Source of the DNA: Syntrophomonas sp. DTU019
GTDB taxonomy: Bacteria > Bacillota > Syntrophomonadia > Syntrophomonadales > Syntrophomonadaceae
Assembly (NCBI GenBank): GCA_913757435.1
Contig: CAJYDM010000001.1
Location: forward strand, 248,001 to 312,000
Direction of reading: 5' to 3'
Length of the DNA: 64,000 bases
Shown: positions 18,167 to 27,067 of the stretch, piece after piece
Layout of the letters: each line of letters opens with the position of its first letter
How positions within the stretch are numbered: the stretch's first letter is position 1
The notes under the pieces: generated by a model
What the model was told of the DNA's origin: nothing
What the model saw: only the letters and a program-made list of their open reading frames with translations
Database searches by the model: none
Position numbers and translations under genes: made by a program

Positions 18167-19169
18167 CGCTTACACCTCCTTCTACGGTTTTAGGGCCAGA
18201 AAAGCGCTGCACTATCTGTCCCAGCAGGGCCACTATTCCCCTGGGCTGATACATGATAACCAGCAAAACGATTACTCCATAAATGAATAGATGCAAGCCC
18301 ATCAATTGACCGCCGAGATAAAACCGTATTACCTCACTTATTAGTGAAAGCAAAATCCCGCCAATGACTGGACCTAATATGGTGCCTGAACCGCCTACAA
18401 TACTCAGGAACACCATCTGCGTTGACATGCTGCCGCCGGCAATGGCGTTTGGTTCCAGATAGCGGATCAATACAGCATAGAACACCCCGCCTAATGCAGT
18501 CATAAAGGCGCTGATCATAGCGGCAATCAATTTGTTGTTGCGCACGTTGATTCCCATGGCTGCTGCCGCGTCCTCATCTTCTTTCAGAGCGATCAGACAG
18601 TAACCCAGCTTGGAGGTTTTTATCCAGTACGATACGGCAATGACCAAAAACAACATGAACAGAATTAAATAATAATAGGGAATTTTAGAGCTAAACTGCA
18701 AGGCTGCCGCTGAATCACCCACCATTTTCACGATCAGCCCTTCAGCGCCGCCAACCGAGAATGGCCCCAGTTCATGAGTGCTGTTAATAATAACCACGAT
18801 TCCTTCGGAAATGGCTACCGTGGCAAGAGCGTAATAAGCGCCGCGCAGGCCGAAAGTTGGAAACCCGATCAGCACACTGATTAATACCGCGGCCGCCCCG
18901 CCGACGAATAAACCTAACCAGGGTGAAATACCGAAAGTATTAAACAGCATCATAGTCACATAAGCGCCGGTGGCGGTGTATATCCCGTGTCCCAATGACA
19001 ACTGCCCGGCAAAACCGCCAATAATGTTCCAACTTGAAGCCAGATATGCCCACAACAGACACATGATAATAACATGGAGAAAATACGGCCTGGTAACCAT
19101 CATCGGAACCAGAAGCAGGATTACCACCAGACCAATTAATAATAATAATTTTTTATCGAACTTCACCAT
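18144..19169 (-). CDS. livM: Branched-chain amino acid ABC transporter permease LivM
   Basis: About 341 residues with 8-10 membrane helices. 'NIIGGFAGQLSLGHGIY' near residue 50 and 'LGYCLIALKEDEDAAAAMG', the cytoplasmic coupling-helix region, are LivM hallmarks. A TTG gives a slightly longer form starting at 19181 inside the livH stop region. The sequence around the ATG has GGTGAG very close, so the exact start is unsure. It forms the channel with LivH. Confidence 0.9.
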   Translation of the reverse strand: MVKFDKKLLLLIGLVVILLLVPMMVTRPYFLHVIIMCLLWAYLASSWNIIGGFAGQLSLGHGIYTATGAYVTMMLFNTFGISPWLGLFVGGAAAVLISVLIGFPTFGLRGAYYALATVAISEGIVVIINSTHELGPFSVGGAEGLIVKMVGDSAAALQFSSKIPYYYLILFMLFLVIAVSYWIKTSKLGYCLIALKEDEDAAAAMGINVRNNKLIAAMISAFMTALGGVFYAVLIRYLEPNAIAGGSMSTQMVFLSIVGGSGTILGPVIGGILLSLISEVIRFYLGGQLMGLHLFIYGVIVLLVIMYQPRGIVALLGQIVQRFSGPKTVEGGVSGVKDSGA

Positions 19170-19174
19170 CTCAC

Positions 19175-20056
19175 CTACCAATCATAACGGGAGCCAAACA
19201 TTCCTGAGGGCTTGACAAAAAGCACCATGAGGAAGACGGCGTATACCAGAACCACAGTCAGAGTGGCAGTCATATACTGGGCTCCGATGGACTCGATCAA
19301 ACCAATTAAAATGCCGCCTAGAATGGCACCCGGTACACTTCCCAATCCGCCTAGAACTACCACGATAAAAGCTTTGGTCATAAAAACCTGTCCTACCGAG
19401 GGATGCACATAATAGAAGGGAATTAAGGCTACAGCAGCAACCGCCAGCAATGCCGTCCCCAGTCCGAAGGCAATGGCAAACGTATTGGGTACATTTATGC
19501 CCATCAAGGCGGCTGCATTGCGGTCCTGGCCGGTAGCCCGGATATTGCGGCCAGTTTGAGTTCTTTGCAAAAATAGCCAAAATACCCCGGCGACAACTAA
19601 AGCGATAATCAATCCATAAAAACGTGCCGCACTTACCGTGACCGCCCCCAGAGCGATGGTTTGCTCAGAAAAGCTAGTTTTGGCCATAACATAATCGGCA
19701 CCAAAAATCATCAAGGCTAAATTTTCCAAAACTATAGCCAGTGCTGCGGTCAAGAGCAATACACTAACCGGTTCGCGCACATTCTTTTCTGAATCAAGCA
19801 CAGGCCTGACTAGAAAACGTTGACACAGGTAACCCACTACAAACATGATTGGCCCAACAATAAGGATCAGGATTAAAGGGTTTAGTCCGGTTAGTTTCCA
19901 CAACCAGTATGAAATCATCATGGACAACATCAACAAAGCGCCCTGGGCAAAATTAATAATTTTCATGATACCAAATATCAGGGTCAGGCCCAGTGCAATA
20001 AGGCCATATATAGCTCCCATACTAAGACCGTTGGCGACAACTGACATAAATCCCAC
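19175..20056 (-). CDS. livH: Branched-chain amino acid ABC transporter permease LivH
   Basis: 293 residues. 'GLIALGLTLIFGIMKIINFAQG' spans the conserved first LivH helices; 'TGRNIRATGQDRNAAALMG' is the coupling region. The substrate class (Leu/Ile/Val or other carboxylates) cannot be fixed from the sequence, and some LivKHMGF-like systems import aromatic or short-chain organic acids. Confidence 0.9.
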   Translation of the reverse strand: MGFMSVVANGLSMGAIYGLIALGLTLIFGIMKIINFAQGALLMLSMMISYWLWKLTGLNPLILILIVGPIMFVVGYLCQRFLVRPVLDSEKNVREPVSVLLLTAALAIVLENLALMIFGADYVMAKTSFSEQTIALGAVTVSAARFYGLIIALVVAGVFWLFLQRTQTGRNIRATGQDRNAAALMGINVPNTFAIAFGLGTALLAVAAVALIPFYYVHPSVGQVFMTKAFIVVVLGGLGSVPGAILGGILIGLIESIGAQYMTATLTVVLVYAVFLMVLFVKPSGMFGSRYDW

Positions 20057-20139
20057 TTAGGTTTACACCCCTTTCCAATCGGGAGGAGGGGGGAGATTGA
20101 CCAGGGTGCGGTTAATCTCCCGCCCATCTCAGGGTAGAA

Positions 20140-21405
20140 TTACTTGCCTGCACCCGGGTATGGCCATACTATATGGGAGCCAACTCGAGCCTCTTCTTGC
20201 GGCCAAACAGTAATACGTTCCATTTTGCCATCGACCTTCTGATACTGGCAAATTACTATGGGGGCATTTATCATTTGACCGGTTTCGTCAAATTTAGTTT
20301 GGGCCGCATACATCTGGGTCACGCCTTGGTTAATATCCGTCGCTGCCAGAGCTTCCCGAATCTTTTCGGGTTCAGCGGAAGCGGCTCTTTCCAAAGCATC
20401 TGCTATTATATACATGCCTACATAGGCTTTTACCGCCTCAGCATTCATGGCATAGCCATATTTTTCTTTGAACTTATTATTAACATCTTGGGATGAGGGA
20501 CGGTTGACATCGGGTTCCCAGGTTGAAATATCGAAATAGTACTCACTGGCATTACCGGCCAGGTCGTAGTAGGTAGGATCGGCAAAACCGCCGCTGGTGC
20601 CGATAAATGCCAAGGGTTTAACCTGGTGTTCAGCAAAAGTCTTGGTTAAAAGGGCTGCGTCAGATACATAAGAAACCATCATTATGATATCAGGTTTGAG
20701 CTGTTTAGCTTTCAGCACTACCGGTGTAAGGTCTGAAGAGTTGGTCGGATACGGTTCTTTCATAACGATTTCCAGACCAGCTTCAGGCAGGTATTTTTCC
20801 CAGGCCTTGACTGCACCCTGGCCCCAGGCAGTATTTTCATATATCAGGCCAACGGTTTTTACTGGTGTGCCGTATGTTTTCGCCATCTCGGTAATGAATT
20901 TGGTCTGGTCACGATTACGCCAACTAGTCTTTTCGGCAAGACGGAAGACATATTTAAAGCCGCGTTCTGTGATTTTATCTTCAGAAGGTACATCAACAAA
21001 ATAAGGAACCTTATACCGCTCGGCAACCTCAGTGGATGGCATGGCAACTCCGCTCTGATAACATCCGGTTAAGAGTGCTACCTGCTCCATGGTGATTAAA
21101 CGTTCGGCTTCAGATACGCCTGTAGCCGGATCGCCTTTGCTGTCCGCATAGATCATTTTAATCTGGGCACCGCCAATTGACTTGATACCGCCGGCGGCAT
21201 TAATTTCTTCAATCGCCATATCGCGTGCCTGCTGGCCGATTTTTCCCAGAGGGGCGGCTGAACCGGATAATGGCAGTATCGTACCTATCTTAATTTCTTT
21301 AGCTTTATCAGCGCTATTGCCTCCGCCGCCGCAGCCTGCAACCAGAGAAATCAACATAACCATTGTTACCAACAAACCGATAAACCTGGTACCTCTTTTT
21401 TTCAT
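20140..21405 (-). CDS. livK: ABC transporter substrate-binding lipoprotein (LivK-like)
   Basis: 421 residues. The N-terminus is a lipoprotein signal with lipobox 'LVAGC' near residue 25, followed by Gly/Ser linker. The mature protein is a type I periplasmic-binding fold of the LivJ/LivK family ('IKIGTILPLSGSAAPLGK', then 'LLTGCYQSGVAMPSTEVAE'). It is the first gene of the liv operon with GGAGG upstream. The ligand may be branched-chain amino acids or another small acid. Confidence 0.9.
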   Translation of the reverse strand: MKKRGTRFIGLLVTMVMLISLVAGCGGGGNSADKAKEIKIGTILPLSGSAAPLGKIGQQARDMAIEEINAAGGIKSIGGAQIKMIYADSKGDPATGVSEAERLITMEQVALLTGCYQSGVAMPSTEVAERYKVPYFVDVPSEDKITERGFKYVFRLAEKTSWRNRDQTKFITEMAKTYGTPVKTVGLIYENTAWGQGAVKAWEKYLPEAGLEIVMKEPYPTNSSDLTPVVLKAKQLKPDIIMMVSYVSDAALLTKTFAEHQVKPLAFIGTSGGFADPTYYDLAGNASEYYFDISTWEPDVNRPSSQDVNNKFKEKYGYAMNAEAVKAYVGMYIIADALERAASAEPEKIREALAATDINQGVTQMYAAQTKFDETGQMINAPIVICQYQKVDGKMERITVWPQEEARVGSHIVWPYPGAGK

Positions 21406-21477
21406 CTGAAAGCCTCCTTAATAACTAAAGGATTCATACTGTGGTTAGAACTTGACCATAACAACATTGTGCTTTTG

Positions 21478-21493
21478 TGCAAATCACCTGCCT
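21478..21493 (-). promoter_or_regulatory. Possible sigma-54 (-24/-12) promoter of liv operon
   Basis: On the minus strand AGGCAG-N5-TTGCA gives GG at -24 and TTGCA at -12 with correct spacing, about 70 bases before livK. Two positions of the -24 box differ from consensus, so it is a moderate candidate. A sigma-54 activator is encoded 12 kb away. Confidence 0.45.
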
Positions 21494-22054
21494 TATTAGA
21501 CAAGCAGAGGGGCCTACCGGCGGACAACAGCATTAATCCATGGCATTTTACCCATCCACTCATTTTTTGGAAGGGACTATGAATCATCTACCAATACTTG
21601 TGTCGATTACAATTTGTTACCCTTCACATACATTCACAGTATTAATGCAAGCAATATGCCATTAAACACTTACGGGTTTCTTACGCAATATTTGTGATTA
21701 TAATAACAATTATCTAACTACATTGACCCATTTTTGGTTCATATAAATCATGTTTTAACCGACTTTATTCCCATAATTACGGATTTATAGGCGAGTGATT
21801 CATTTTGTGTTCACCATTTGAGTTTTGAACCGTTTTTGGGTCAGTTATTAATTTAAACGGATTTTTATGGCTTTTCTGTATTTTGTAAACCAAATAAGGT
21901 TTGTCTAAATAAATGATTTGCCGCACATCTTCAGGGTACGAAAATCACCTAATCCTCTAGGAATCGGCCATAAACCCGTTATCTTTTTATCAAAATTGAA
22001 GTAATTTAAGTTATACTCACCAGCTAGCAATTGCATATTAACTGACAAACAATT
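21494..22054. other. AT-rich intergenic region, nothing recognised
   Basis: Lies upstream of the livK promoter candidate and downstream of the CoA-transferase cluster. No supported open frame. Enhancer sites for a sigma-54 activator could be here but no clear palindrome was found. Confidence 0.35.
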
Positions 22055-22084
22055 AAAAAAGGCTGGTCATTTGACCAGCCTTTT
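22055..22084 (-). terminator. Terminator of the Hdr/CoA-transferase cluster
   Basis: A near-perfect stem AAAAGGCTGGTCA / TGACCAGCCTTTT. On the minus strand it ends in CCTTTTTTAATTG. It sits 14 bases past the ctB2 stop, marking the end of the long operon. Confidence 0.9.
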
Positions 22085-22097
22085 GCAGAGCTATTTA

Positions 22098-22835
22098 TTA
22101 CTTGAATTCGAACCCCAATATATTATTGGGATCAACCAGTTTCAGAGCTCTCAGTTCTTCTTCGGTAGGTGGATCCATTACCGGTACGTTTGTCTCATCT
22201 ATTTGCCACCCGGTGTTTTCTTTGACCTCTTCGAGTGTGGTGTACGGGAAAATAGTGTGAACCTTCAAATATTTCTCACCTGCTGGCTTCTTGAAGATGC
22301 ACAGGGTGGTTATTACCGTGAACTCCTTGTTCACATCCGGTGAGGTGGTGGCGAATTCAACATGTTCCACAAATGTGCGTTTATCATGCTGTGGCTTCCA
22401 GATGATGGTCTTCTTAGTCACCGGAGTCAGGGTAGCGCTTCCGGCCCCTCCCGGTCCTCTCAGTTTGGGGTTGTCGTAGGTTCCACCCAGATAAGACATG
22501 GCGATACGCCCGCTTTTATCCATCTGTAAGCAGGATAGGAAGGCGATGTCACCTTTGCCGGAGGAATAAAGGTCAAAGATTTCATCCAAACCGAATGTGG
22601 CTACTGAACCCTCATAGGTGTTAGCGGTCAAGGTTGATGCTACCGTGGGCGGTTTGAGATAGTCATGGTCTACTCCATCGGACAAGGTGAGATAGGTGAA
22701 GGTTTTACCCATGGCCTTGGCGGCTTTCATGGCCACCATGGGGGTTGAGGAAGCCAGGCCGTGAAATACGATATCACCATCGGATATTGCTCTCATGATG
22801 GCAACAGCCATCATTTCAGGTTTTCCATATTCCAT
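22098..22835 (-). CDS. CoA-transferase-fold B subunit lacking the catalytic Glu (ctB2)
   Basis: 245 residues, clearly related to glutaconate-type CoA-transferase B subunits and to ctB1 in the same cluster ('GKPEMMAVAIMRAISDGD' against the 'MMAIATGREFSDGE' of ctB1; both end in a 'NTGW' plus 'PTEEEL/PTEKEL' block). At the place where ctB1 has the catalytic-type 'TEGG', this protein has 'LSDG', so the glutamate that forms the CoA thioester in class I transferases is absent. This recalls IpdB, whose complex IpdAB is a ring-opening hydrolase rather than a transferase. It follows the UGA-containing A subunit by 3 bases. The assignment of a hydrolase-like reaction is inference. Confidence 0.85.
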   Translation of the reverse strand: MEYGKPEMMAVAIMRAISDGDIVFHGLASSTPMVAMKAAKAMGKTFTYLTLSDGVDHDYLKPPTVASTLTANTYEGSVATFGLDEIFDLYSSGKGDIAFLSCLQMDKSGRIAMSYLGGTYDNPKLRGPGGAGSATLTPVTKKTIIWKPQHDKRTFVEHVEFATTSPDVNKEFTVITTLCIFKKPAGEKYLKVHTIFPYTTLEEVKENTGWQIDETNVPVMDPPTEEELRALKLVDPNNILGFEFK

Positions 22836-22838
22836 TGC

Positions 22839-23660
22839 TTAAAGCCTCCCTTCCAGCATCGAATCAGCATATTGCGGGACTTGACCCTCTTTTACAGCCT
22901 TCTGGTAGGCCTTGTGTTTAGGCCATTCCACAGCCTGGTATTCGGGGTAGCATATACCCGGCTTGGCCCCTCCAGGCAGTTCCACTACTGCTTCTACCAG
23001 GAAGTGAGGAACCGCTGTCAATTTAGGTTCTTCTTTCATACGGTAAGTTCCCACAATGCGCTCAGTGGTGACAATGGTCTTCTTAGCCGCTCTGGCCATC
23101 AGCGCATCTTGATAACTGGGGCCGAGTATGCGGCAGTTGCCATAAATATCGGCTTCCTGAACGTGGATGATAGCATAATCAGGCACCAAGGCCTTGACGC
23201 ATACCACTTCAGTGCCATCGAAGGGGCTCTTGACGACCTGGAAGAATTCAGGACGTTTGGCCACCAGATCACTTCCCCACATACCACCTACTGGAAGGAA
23301 TGGAACACCATAAGCTCCCGCACGGAGAGCGTGAATCATGGCCGTTCAAGAGCCTTCAATGGCCTTGGCTTTGGGATTATCACCTTCCATAGACTTGCGC
23401 ATTCCAGGGGCTAATCCAGCTTCGTTTTCCAGTCCAAAAAACCCGAAGTATGCTGTGTCAGCCTGAAAGCTAGCGAATAGAATGTCCGAAGCCAGACCCG
23501 GGGCAGCTCCACAAACCTTAAGTTCTTTAACAGGTTTCTTGGTCAAAGCCAAGGAAAATATGGATGGCGTACGGTGCATACCGTTGCCGCCTATGGCTAG
23601 TAACATACCATCCTTAATCAGATCAGCGGCCTGACTAAGTGACATAGTTTTGTCATACAA
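22839..23660 (-). CDS. CoA-transferase-fold A subunit with in-frame UGA, candidate selenoprotein (ctA2)
   Basis: Read through one TGA (23346-23348), this frame gives 273 residues, a normal A-subunit length. Residues 1-104 are the N-terminal half ('SLSQAADLIKDGMLLAIGG'). After the TGA the frame continues unbroken: 'TAMIHALRAGAYGVPFLP' matches 'IPNRLFGGAMGWPFVP' of ctA1, and 'HVQEADIYGNCRILG' matches 'HVTMADIYGNCIMLG'. The downstream ATG at 23339 has no good ribosome binding site. A SECIS-like hairpin starts 15 nt after the UGA. The predicted Sec is residue 105, three residues after a Glu in 'IEGSU' that falls near the Glu region of IpdA-type subunits. The alternatives are a nonsense mutation or an assembly error. 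It is followed by ctB2. Confidence 0.75.
23314..23330 (-). promoter_or_regulatory. Candidate bacterial SECIS element in ctA2
   Basis: On the minus strand a 6-bp stem GCTCTC/GGGAGC (one G-U pair) closes a 5-base loop CGTGC. The loop's second base is G, 23 nt after the UGA, inside the 16-37 nt window used for bacterial SECIS searches. CAC/GTG and CCAT/ATGG can extend the stem with bulges. Confidence 0.65.
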
Positions 23661-23698
23661 TTGATTTCCCTCCTTAGAAATAGATTTTTAACGATTAG

Positions 23699-24994
23699 CT
23701 AGGCTTTCTGGGGTCTTTTCTGCGTAAACATAACCGCCACAGCCACAACCAGAGCGATCAGGCAGAACATAAAAGCTGATCTGAATCCTGAAGAAGCTAT
23801 GATCTTGTTTACTACCGGTGCCTTCGCAATGATTATGGAAGTAATCTGTTGGAAGGTTGCCCCGCCAACAAAAACGAAAGTGTTTAAGAACCCTGTTGCG
23901 GTACCTTGTACTGCAGGTTCAACATTTTCTTTAAGGTTGCCATACATTACCACAAACCAGCCGTTAAAGAAACCATAAAGGAACATCAACACGCTGATGG
24001 TGCCTTTGGAAAGAGAATCGACCATAAATACCATGGGAAGCCACACCAGAATGGAACAAATCAGCCCCAAAACTACGACCTTCCACTTGGATTTGAGCAC
24101 CTTGTCAGCGATTATGCCTGATAAGGGGCATCCAAAAACCATTCCCAAGGCCACCAGGCTTATAATGCTGCCTGCTTCGGATTTAGTCAGACCATAGACA
24201 TTGATCAACCAGGGGCTGGCCCACAAGCCCTGGAAGGCCATAATGGTGCCATACCAGATGAAGAAAGCAATAATTATGGTCCATACATTCCAACTTGAGG
24301 CAGACATTCCGATAGCCTGGCCGATTGAATAGGTAGAAGATGCCTTCGGCTCCGGGCGTCCTTCAATCTGCGCCGGGGTGGCTCCGCCCACTTCACCAGG
24401 CTTATTGCGAATAATCAGATAGGCCAAGACCGCGACCGCTATGGAAACCACACCTACTGAAGTCATGGAGGCTCTCCAGCCGATCCCTGCCATCAGCGCC
24501 ACTAAAGGGGCTGCAGCGGCCAGTGCGCCCACATTGCCCACTGCCAGGAGAATGCCGGAGTAAGTAGCAAACTCGGTGGATTTAAACCAGTCTGCCAAAA
24601 ATCGCATTGCCGGAACATAGACAAAGCCTACGCCGAAACCTACCAGAAAACGCCCTGCCAGCGCCATGTTGAAAGATCCAGCAGCGGCGAACAAAAGCGC
24701 ACCTGCACCAGCCACTGCCATAAATATCGCCAAGGTACCCCTGATGCCAATACGGTCAGCCAGGATGCCGGCCGGCAGCTGGCCTAGAGCGTAGGCCCAG
24801 AAGTACATGGAGCCAAACAGTCCCAGGCTGGAGGCACCGATATTAAAAGCGGTGGTTAATTCCGGAGCCATAACGGAAGGCGACACCCGGTGGAAATAAA
24901 CAAAGAAGTAGGCGAGGGCTATCACCAGGAATATAACATAGCGATAGGACATGGTTTTCTGGACTGCTTGGGGTGAGAGATTGCTGTTATCCAT
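23699..24994 (-). CDS. Major facilitator superfamily transporter
   Basis: 431 residues with 12 predicted helices. 'QLPAGILADRIGIRG' is the conserved MFS loop 2-3 motif (D-R-x-G-x-R type), and 'GFGVGFVYVPAMRFLADWF' is typical of the sugar-phosphate/organic anion permease branch. It lies between two CoA-transferase-like pairs in one transcription unit, so it probably imports the acid that the cluster activates or exports a product. The substrate is unknown. The spacing to ctA2 is 38 bases. Confidence 0.85.
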   Translation of the reverse strand: MDNSNLSPQAVQKTMSYRYVIFLVIALAYFFVYFHRVSPSVMAPELTTAFNIGASSLGLFGSMYFWAYALGQLPAGILADRIGIRGTLAIFMAVAGAGALLFAAAGSFNMALAGRFLVGFGVGFVYVPAMRFLADWFKSTEFATYSGILLAVGNVGALAAAAPLVALMAGIGWRASMTSVGVVSIAVAVLAYLIIRNKPGEVGGATPAQIEGRPEPKASSTYSIGQAIGMSASSWNVWTIIIAFFIWYGTIMAFQGLWASPWLINVYGLTKSEAGSIISLVALGMVFGCPLSGIIADKVLKSKWKVVVLGLICSILVWLPMVFMVDSLSKGTISVLMFLYGFFNGWFVVMYGNLKENVEPAVQGTATGFLNTFVFVGGATFQQITSIIIAKAPVVNKIIASSGFRSAFMFCLIALVVAVAVMFTQKRPQKA

Positions 24995-25078
24995 TCAAGG
25001 TCTCCTCTCTGATTTATTTCCCAGCCTTTCCGGGGGTGAGGCAGATAGCGCCGCCCCCCGTATGGCCCGGGATGCAAC

Positions 25079-25873
25079 TTATTTCTTGCGCAGTGAACCG
25101 GTTTCGTCCACAGCCCTCAAATTTTCCAGCTCTTTTTCAGTTGGTTCAGGGATCATCTTGACATTTGGTGATACTTTCAGGTCCCAGCCGGTGTTTTCGA
25201 TAATCTCTTCAACTGAGGAGAATACGAAATAGCTGTCCAGATAGAACTCTTTGGTTACCGGATCGGGTCGCAATATTCCCAGATTGGTTACGATTGCACT
25301 GGGTCCGCCTCCCGGAAAACCGTACTTTTTCCTGTCATCACCGCCGTTGATATAGCCCGGGGAAGAAATGTAGTCAACCTTTTCAGCAAAGCGTTTCTTT
25401 TCGTGTGCTGCCATAATGATATACTTTTTGGCTCCGACCGCGATCTCATTGGCTCCGCCGCTGCCATTCAAACGGACTTTGGGCAGAGTGTATTTACCTA
25501 CTTTCCATGGCTGAGTCCCTTCTGTCCATATCCCCGTAGTATTAACGTTGCCGAATTTGTCTATTTGAGCCGCTCCTATAACGGCATTGTCAACTCTTCC
25601 GGAGGCAACCAGCATACCCAAGGCATCAATGGCATTAGTAAAACTGGTGGCATTAGCTGAAATGCGGTTGTCTTCAATACCCCAGGGCAAGCCGCCGACC
25701 GGGGTCGATCCATAAACACCGCCTTCGGTAAAGGCTATCATGTTGGGAGCGTGGTTTCTCTGTGCAAAGAAACCAGCCAGCATGGAGAGACCCACTCCGA
25801 ATATTGCCAATTCTCCGTCACTAAATTCACGTCCGGTGGCAATAGCCATCATTTCATTTTTTGAATAATCCAT
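25079..25873 (-). CDS. Glutaconate-type CoA-transferase B subunit (ctB1)
   Basis: 264 residues. It keeps the class I CoA-transferase glutamate motif as 'AFTEGGVYG' near residue 49, and the Gly-rich 'LNGSGGANEIAVGAKK' region. It pairs with ctA1, which starts the pair 4 bases upstream. Class I enzymes move CoA from a donor thioester to a free acid through an enzyme-bound glutamyl-CoA. The acid substrate cannot be read from the sequence; the GctAB likeness suggests a di- or unsaturated carboxylate. Confidence 0.87.
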   Translation of the reverse strand: MDYSKNEMMAIATGREFSDGELAIFGVGLSMLAGFFAQRNHAPNMIAFTEGGVYGSTPVGGLPWGIEDNRISANATSFTNAIDALGMLVASGRVDNAVIGAAQIDKFGNVNTTGIWTEGTQPWKVGKYTLPKVRLNGSGGANEIAVGAKKYIIMAAHEKKRFAEKVDYISSPGYINGGDDRKKYGFPGGGPSAIVTNLGILRPDPVTKEFYLDSYFVFSSVEEIIENTGWDLKVSPNVKMIPEPTEKELENLRAVDETGSLRKK

Positions 25874-25877
25874 GTTA

Positions 25878-26861
25878 TTACCTCCCTCCCATCAATTCCT
25901 TGATTTCAGCGTCACTCTTGATCCATTTGCGATAAGGATCCACCAGGAAATTGGTGGCGGACTTGCATAGCTGATCAACCTTTTCTTTACCAATAACATC
26001 CAGGAATTCTTCGGGAGTGCTGTAGGATTTGACATATTTGTCGATGTATTCGACGGTGCCTTCCTCGGTCTTGAGAAGCTTGTTCATATAGAACATATGC
26101 TCTTCGTCGCTGTCATAGACACCTGTGGAACAAGCCGGCCAAACGCCCATAGGCCAATAAACCACAGCGTCAACGACCAGATCGGGGATGCGAACCAGGT
26201 TGGGGAATTGCCGCATGCAGTCGGTATCCACGATATAATCGGCCTGGATTACGACCTTTTTGGCAGCGCGGGAAAGTTCGAAACGGCTCCATTCGGTGCC
26301 AAGCATAATGCAATTCCCGTAGATATCGGCCATGGTGACATGGATACAGGCGACCTCCGGATTCAGGGACTTCATAGCACCCATGGTGACTCCGGTAAAA
26401 GGATCTTTAATAGCGGGAATTTTCTTATCATTTGGATAGGTGTCAGGTTCATCTGCGGAAGCCCAGGCTTGGTCTGAACCCCAGCTTACAAAGGTAGGAA
26501 CGAATGGCCATCCCATGGCGCCACCAAACAGGCGATTAGGTATACCACCGTTAGAATAGTCTTCAAGAATGGTTTTTCCACTTTCAACAGCTCTCTTTAG
26601 CCCATTGGCAAAGCCATAAACTTCAAGGCCGGAAAATCCGACTTCCATCCTGGCCACACCACCGGCTGCTGCTAATAGATTGGAACCTTGCGTATTGCAG
26701 TTAGAGATCAGGTTTACGTTCTTAACTCCCTGGCGGACCATTTCACGGAAAAAGGCAATACAGTCGGAGCCGACCGGCAATGCGCCACCGTGGGCAAAGG
26801 TCATACCGTCCCAGGTATATTGAGCAACTGCTTCCTGCATGGTGATCAACTTGTTTTTCAA
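25878..26861 (-). CDS. Glutaconate-type CoA-transferase A subunit (ctA1)
   Basis: 327 residues, similar in size to GctA. 'AVAQYTWDGMTFAHGG' starts the fold, 'LFGGAMGWPFVP' is the CoA-site strand, and 'CIHVTMADIYGNCIMLG' is a family block shared with ctA2. It starts with TTG behind AAGGGAGGG. It has a C-terminal extension of about 60 residues relative to ctA2. Together with ctB1 it should form the active transferase of the cluster, activating an organic acid for oxidation; the pathway is inferred. Confidence 0.87.
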   Translation of the reverse strand: MKNKLITMQEAVAQYTWDGMTFAHGGALPVGSDCIAFFREMVRQGVKNVNLISNCNTQGSNLLAAAGGVARMEVGFSGLEVYGFANGLKRAVESGKTILEDYSNGGIPNRLFGGAMGWPFVPTFVSWGSDQAWASADEPDTYPNDKKIPAIKDPFTGVTMGAMKSLNPEVACIHVTMADIYGNCIMLGTEWSRFELSRAAKKVVIQADYIVDTDCMRQFPNLVRIPDLVVDAVVYWPMGVWPACSTGVYDSDEEHMFYMNKLLKTEEGTVEYIDKYVKSYSTPEEFLDVIGKEKVDQLCKSATNFLVDPYRKWIKSDAEIKELMGGR

Positions 26862-26996
26862 TATAATCCCTCCCTTTTCAGGCGGTCTTTTTGTTTTCTT
26901 TGTTCTCTACGTAAAGTACAATATAATGTGAGTTTGTTTTTGGCTGACTGTAACCCGCAGGCGGCCTTTTTTTCACCTCCAATTGTAAATTTATGA

Positions 26997-27020
26997 GGCA
27001 GCGCAGTCTTTCCCGCTGCC
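26997..27020 (-). other. Hairpin between hdrB2 and ctA1
   Basis: A perfect 7-bp inverted repeat, GGCAGCG/CGCTGCC, with a 10-base loop in the 206-bp gap between hdrB2 and ctA1. No U-run follows, so it may be an RNA processing or stability element separating the Hdr part from the CoA-transferase part of the message. A short open frame here (26858-27055) looks like chance. Confidence 0.35.
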
Positions 27021-27067
27021 CCATAATACATTTCCCTGCAGGTTGGGTTGACCATACTGGGAAAATC

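Noticed and set aside
23337-23348. Reinitiation at the ATG just after the ctA2 UGA, giving two separate genes
   Set aside because: No ribosome binding site lies at a proper distance, and each half alone would be an incomplete fold; readthrough or a mutation explains it better.
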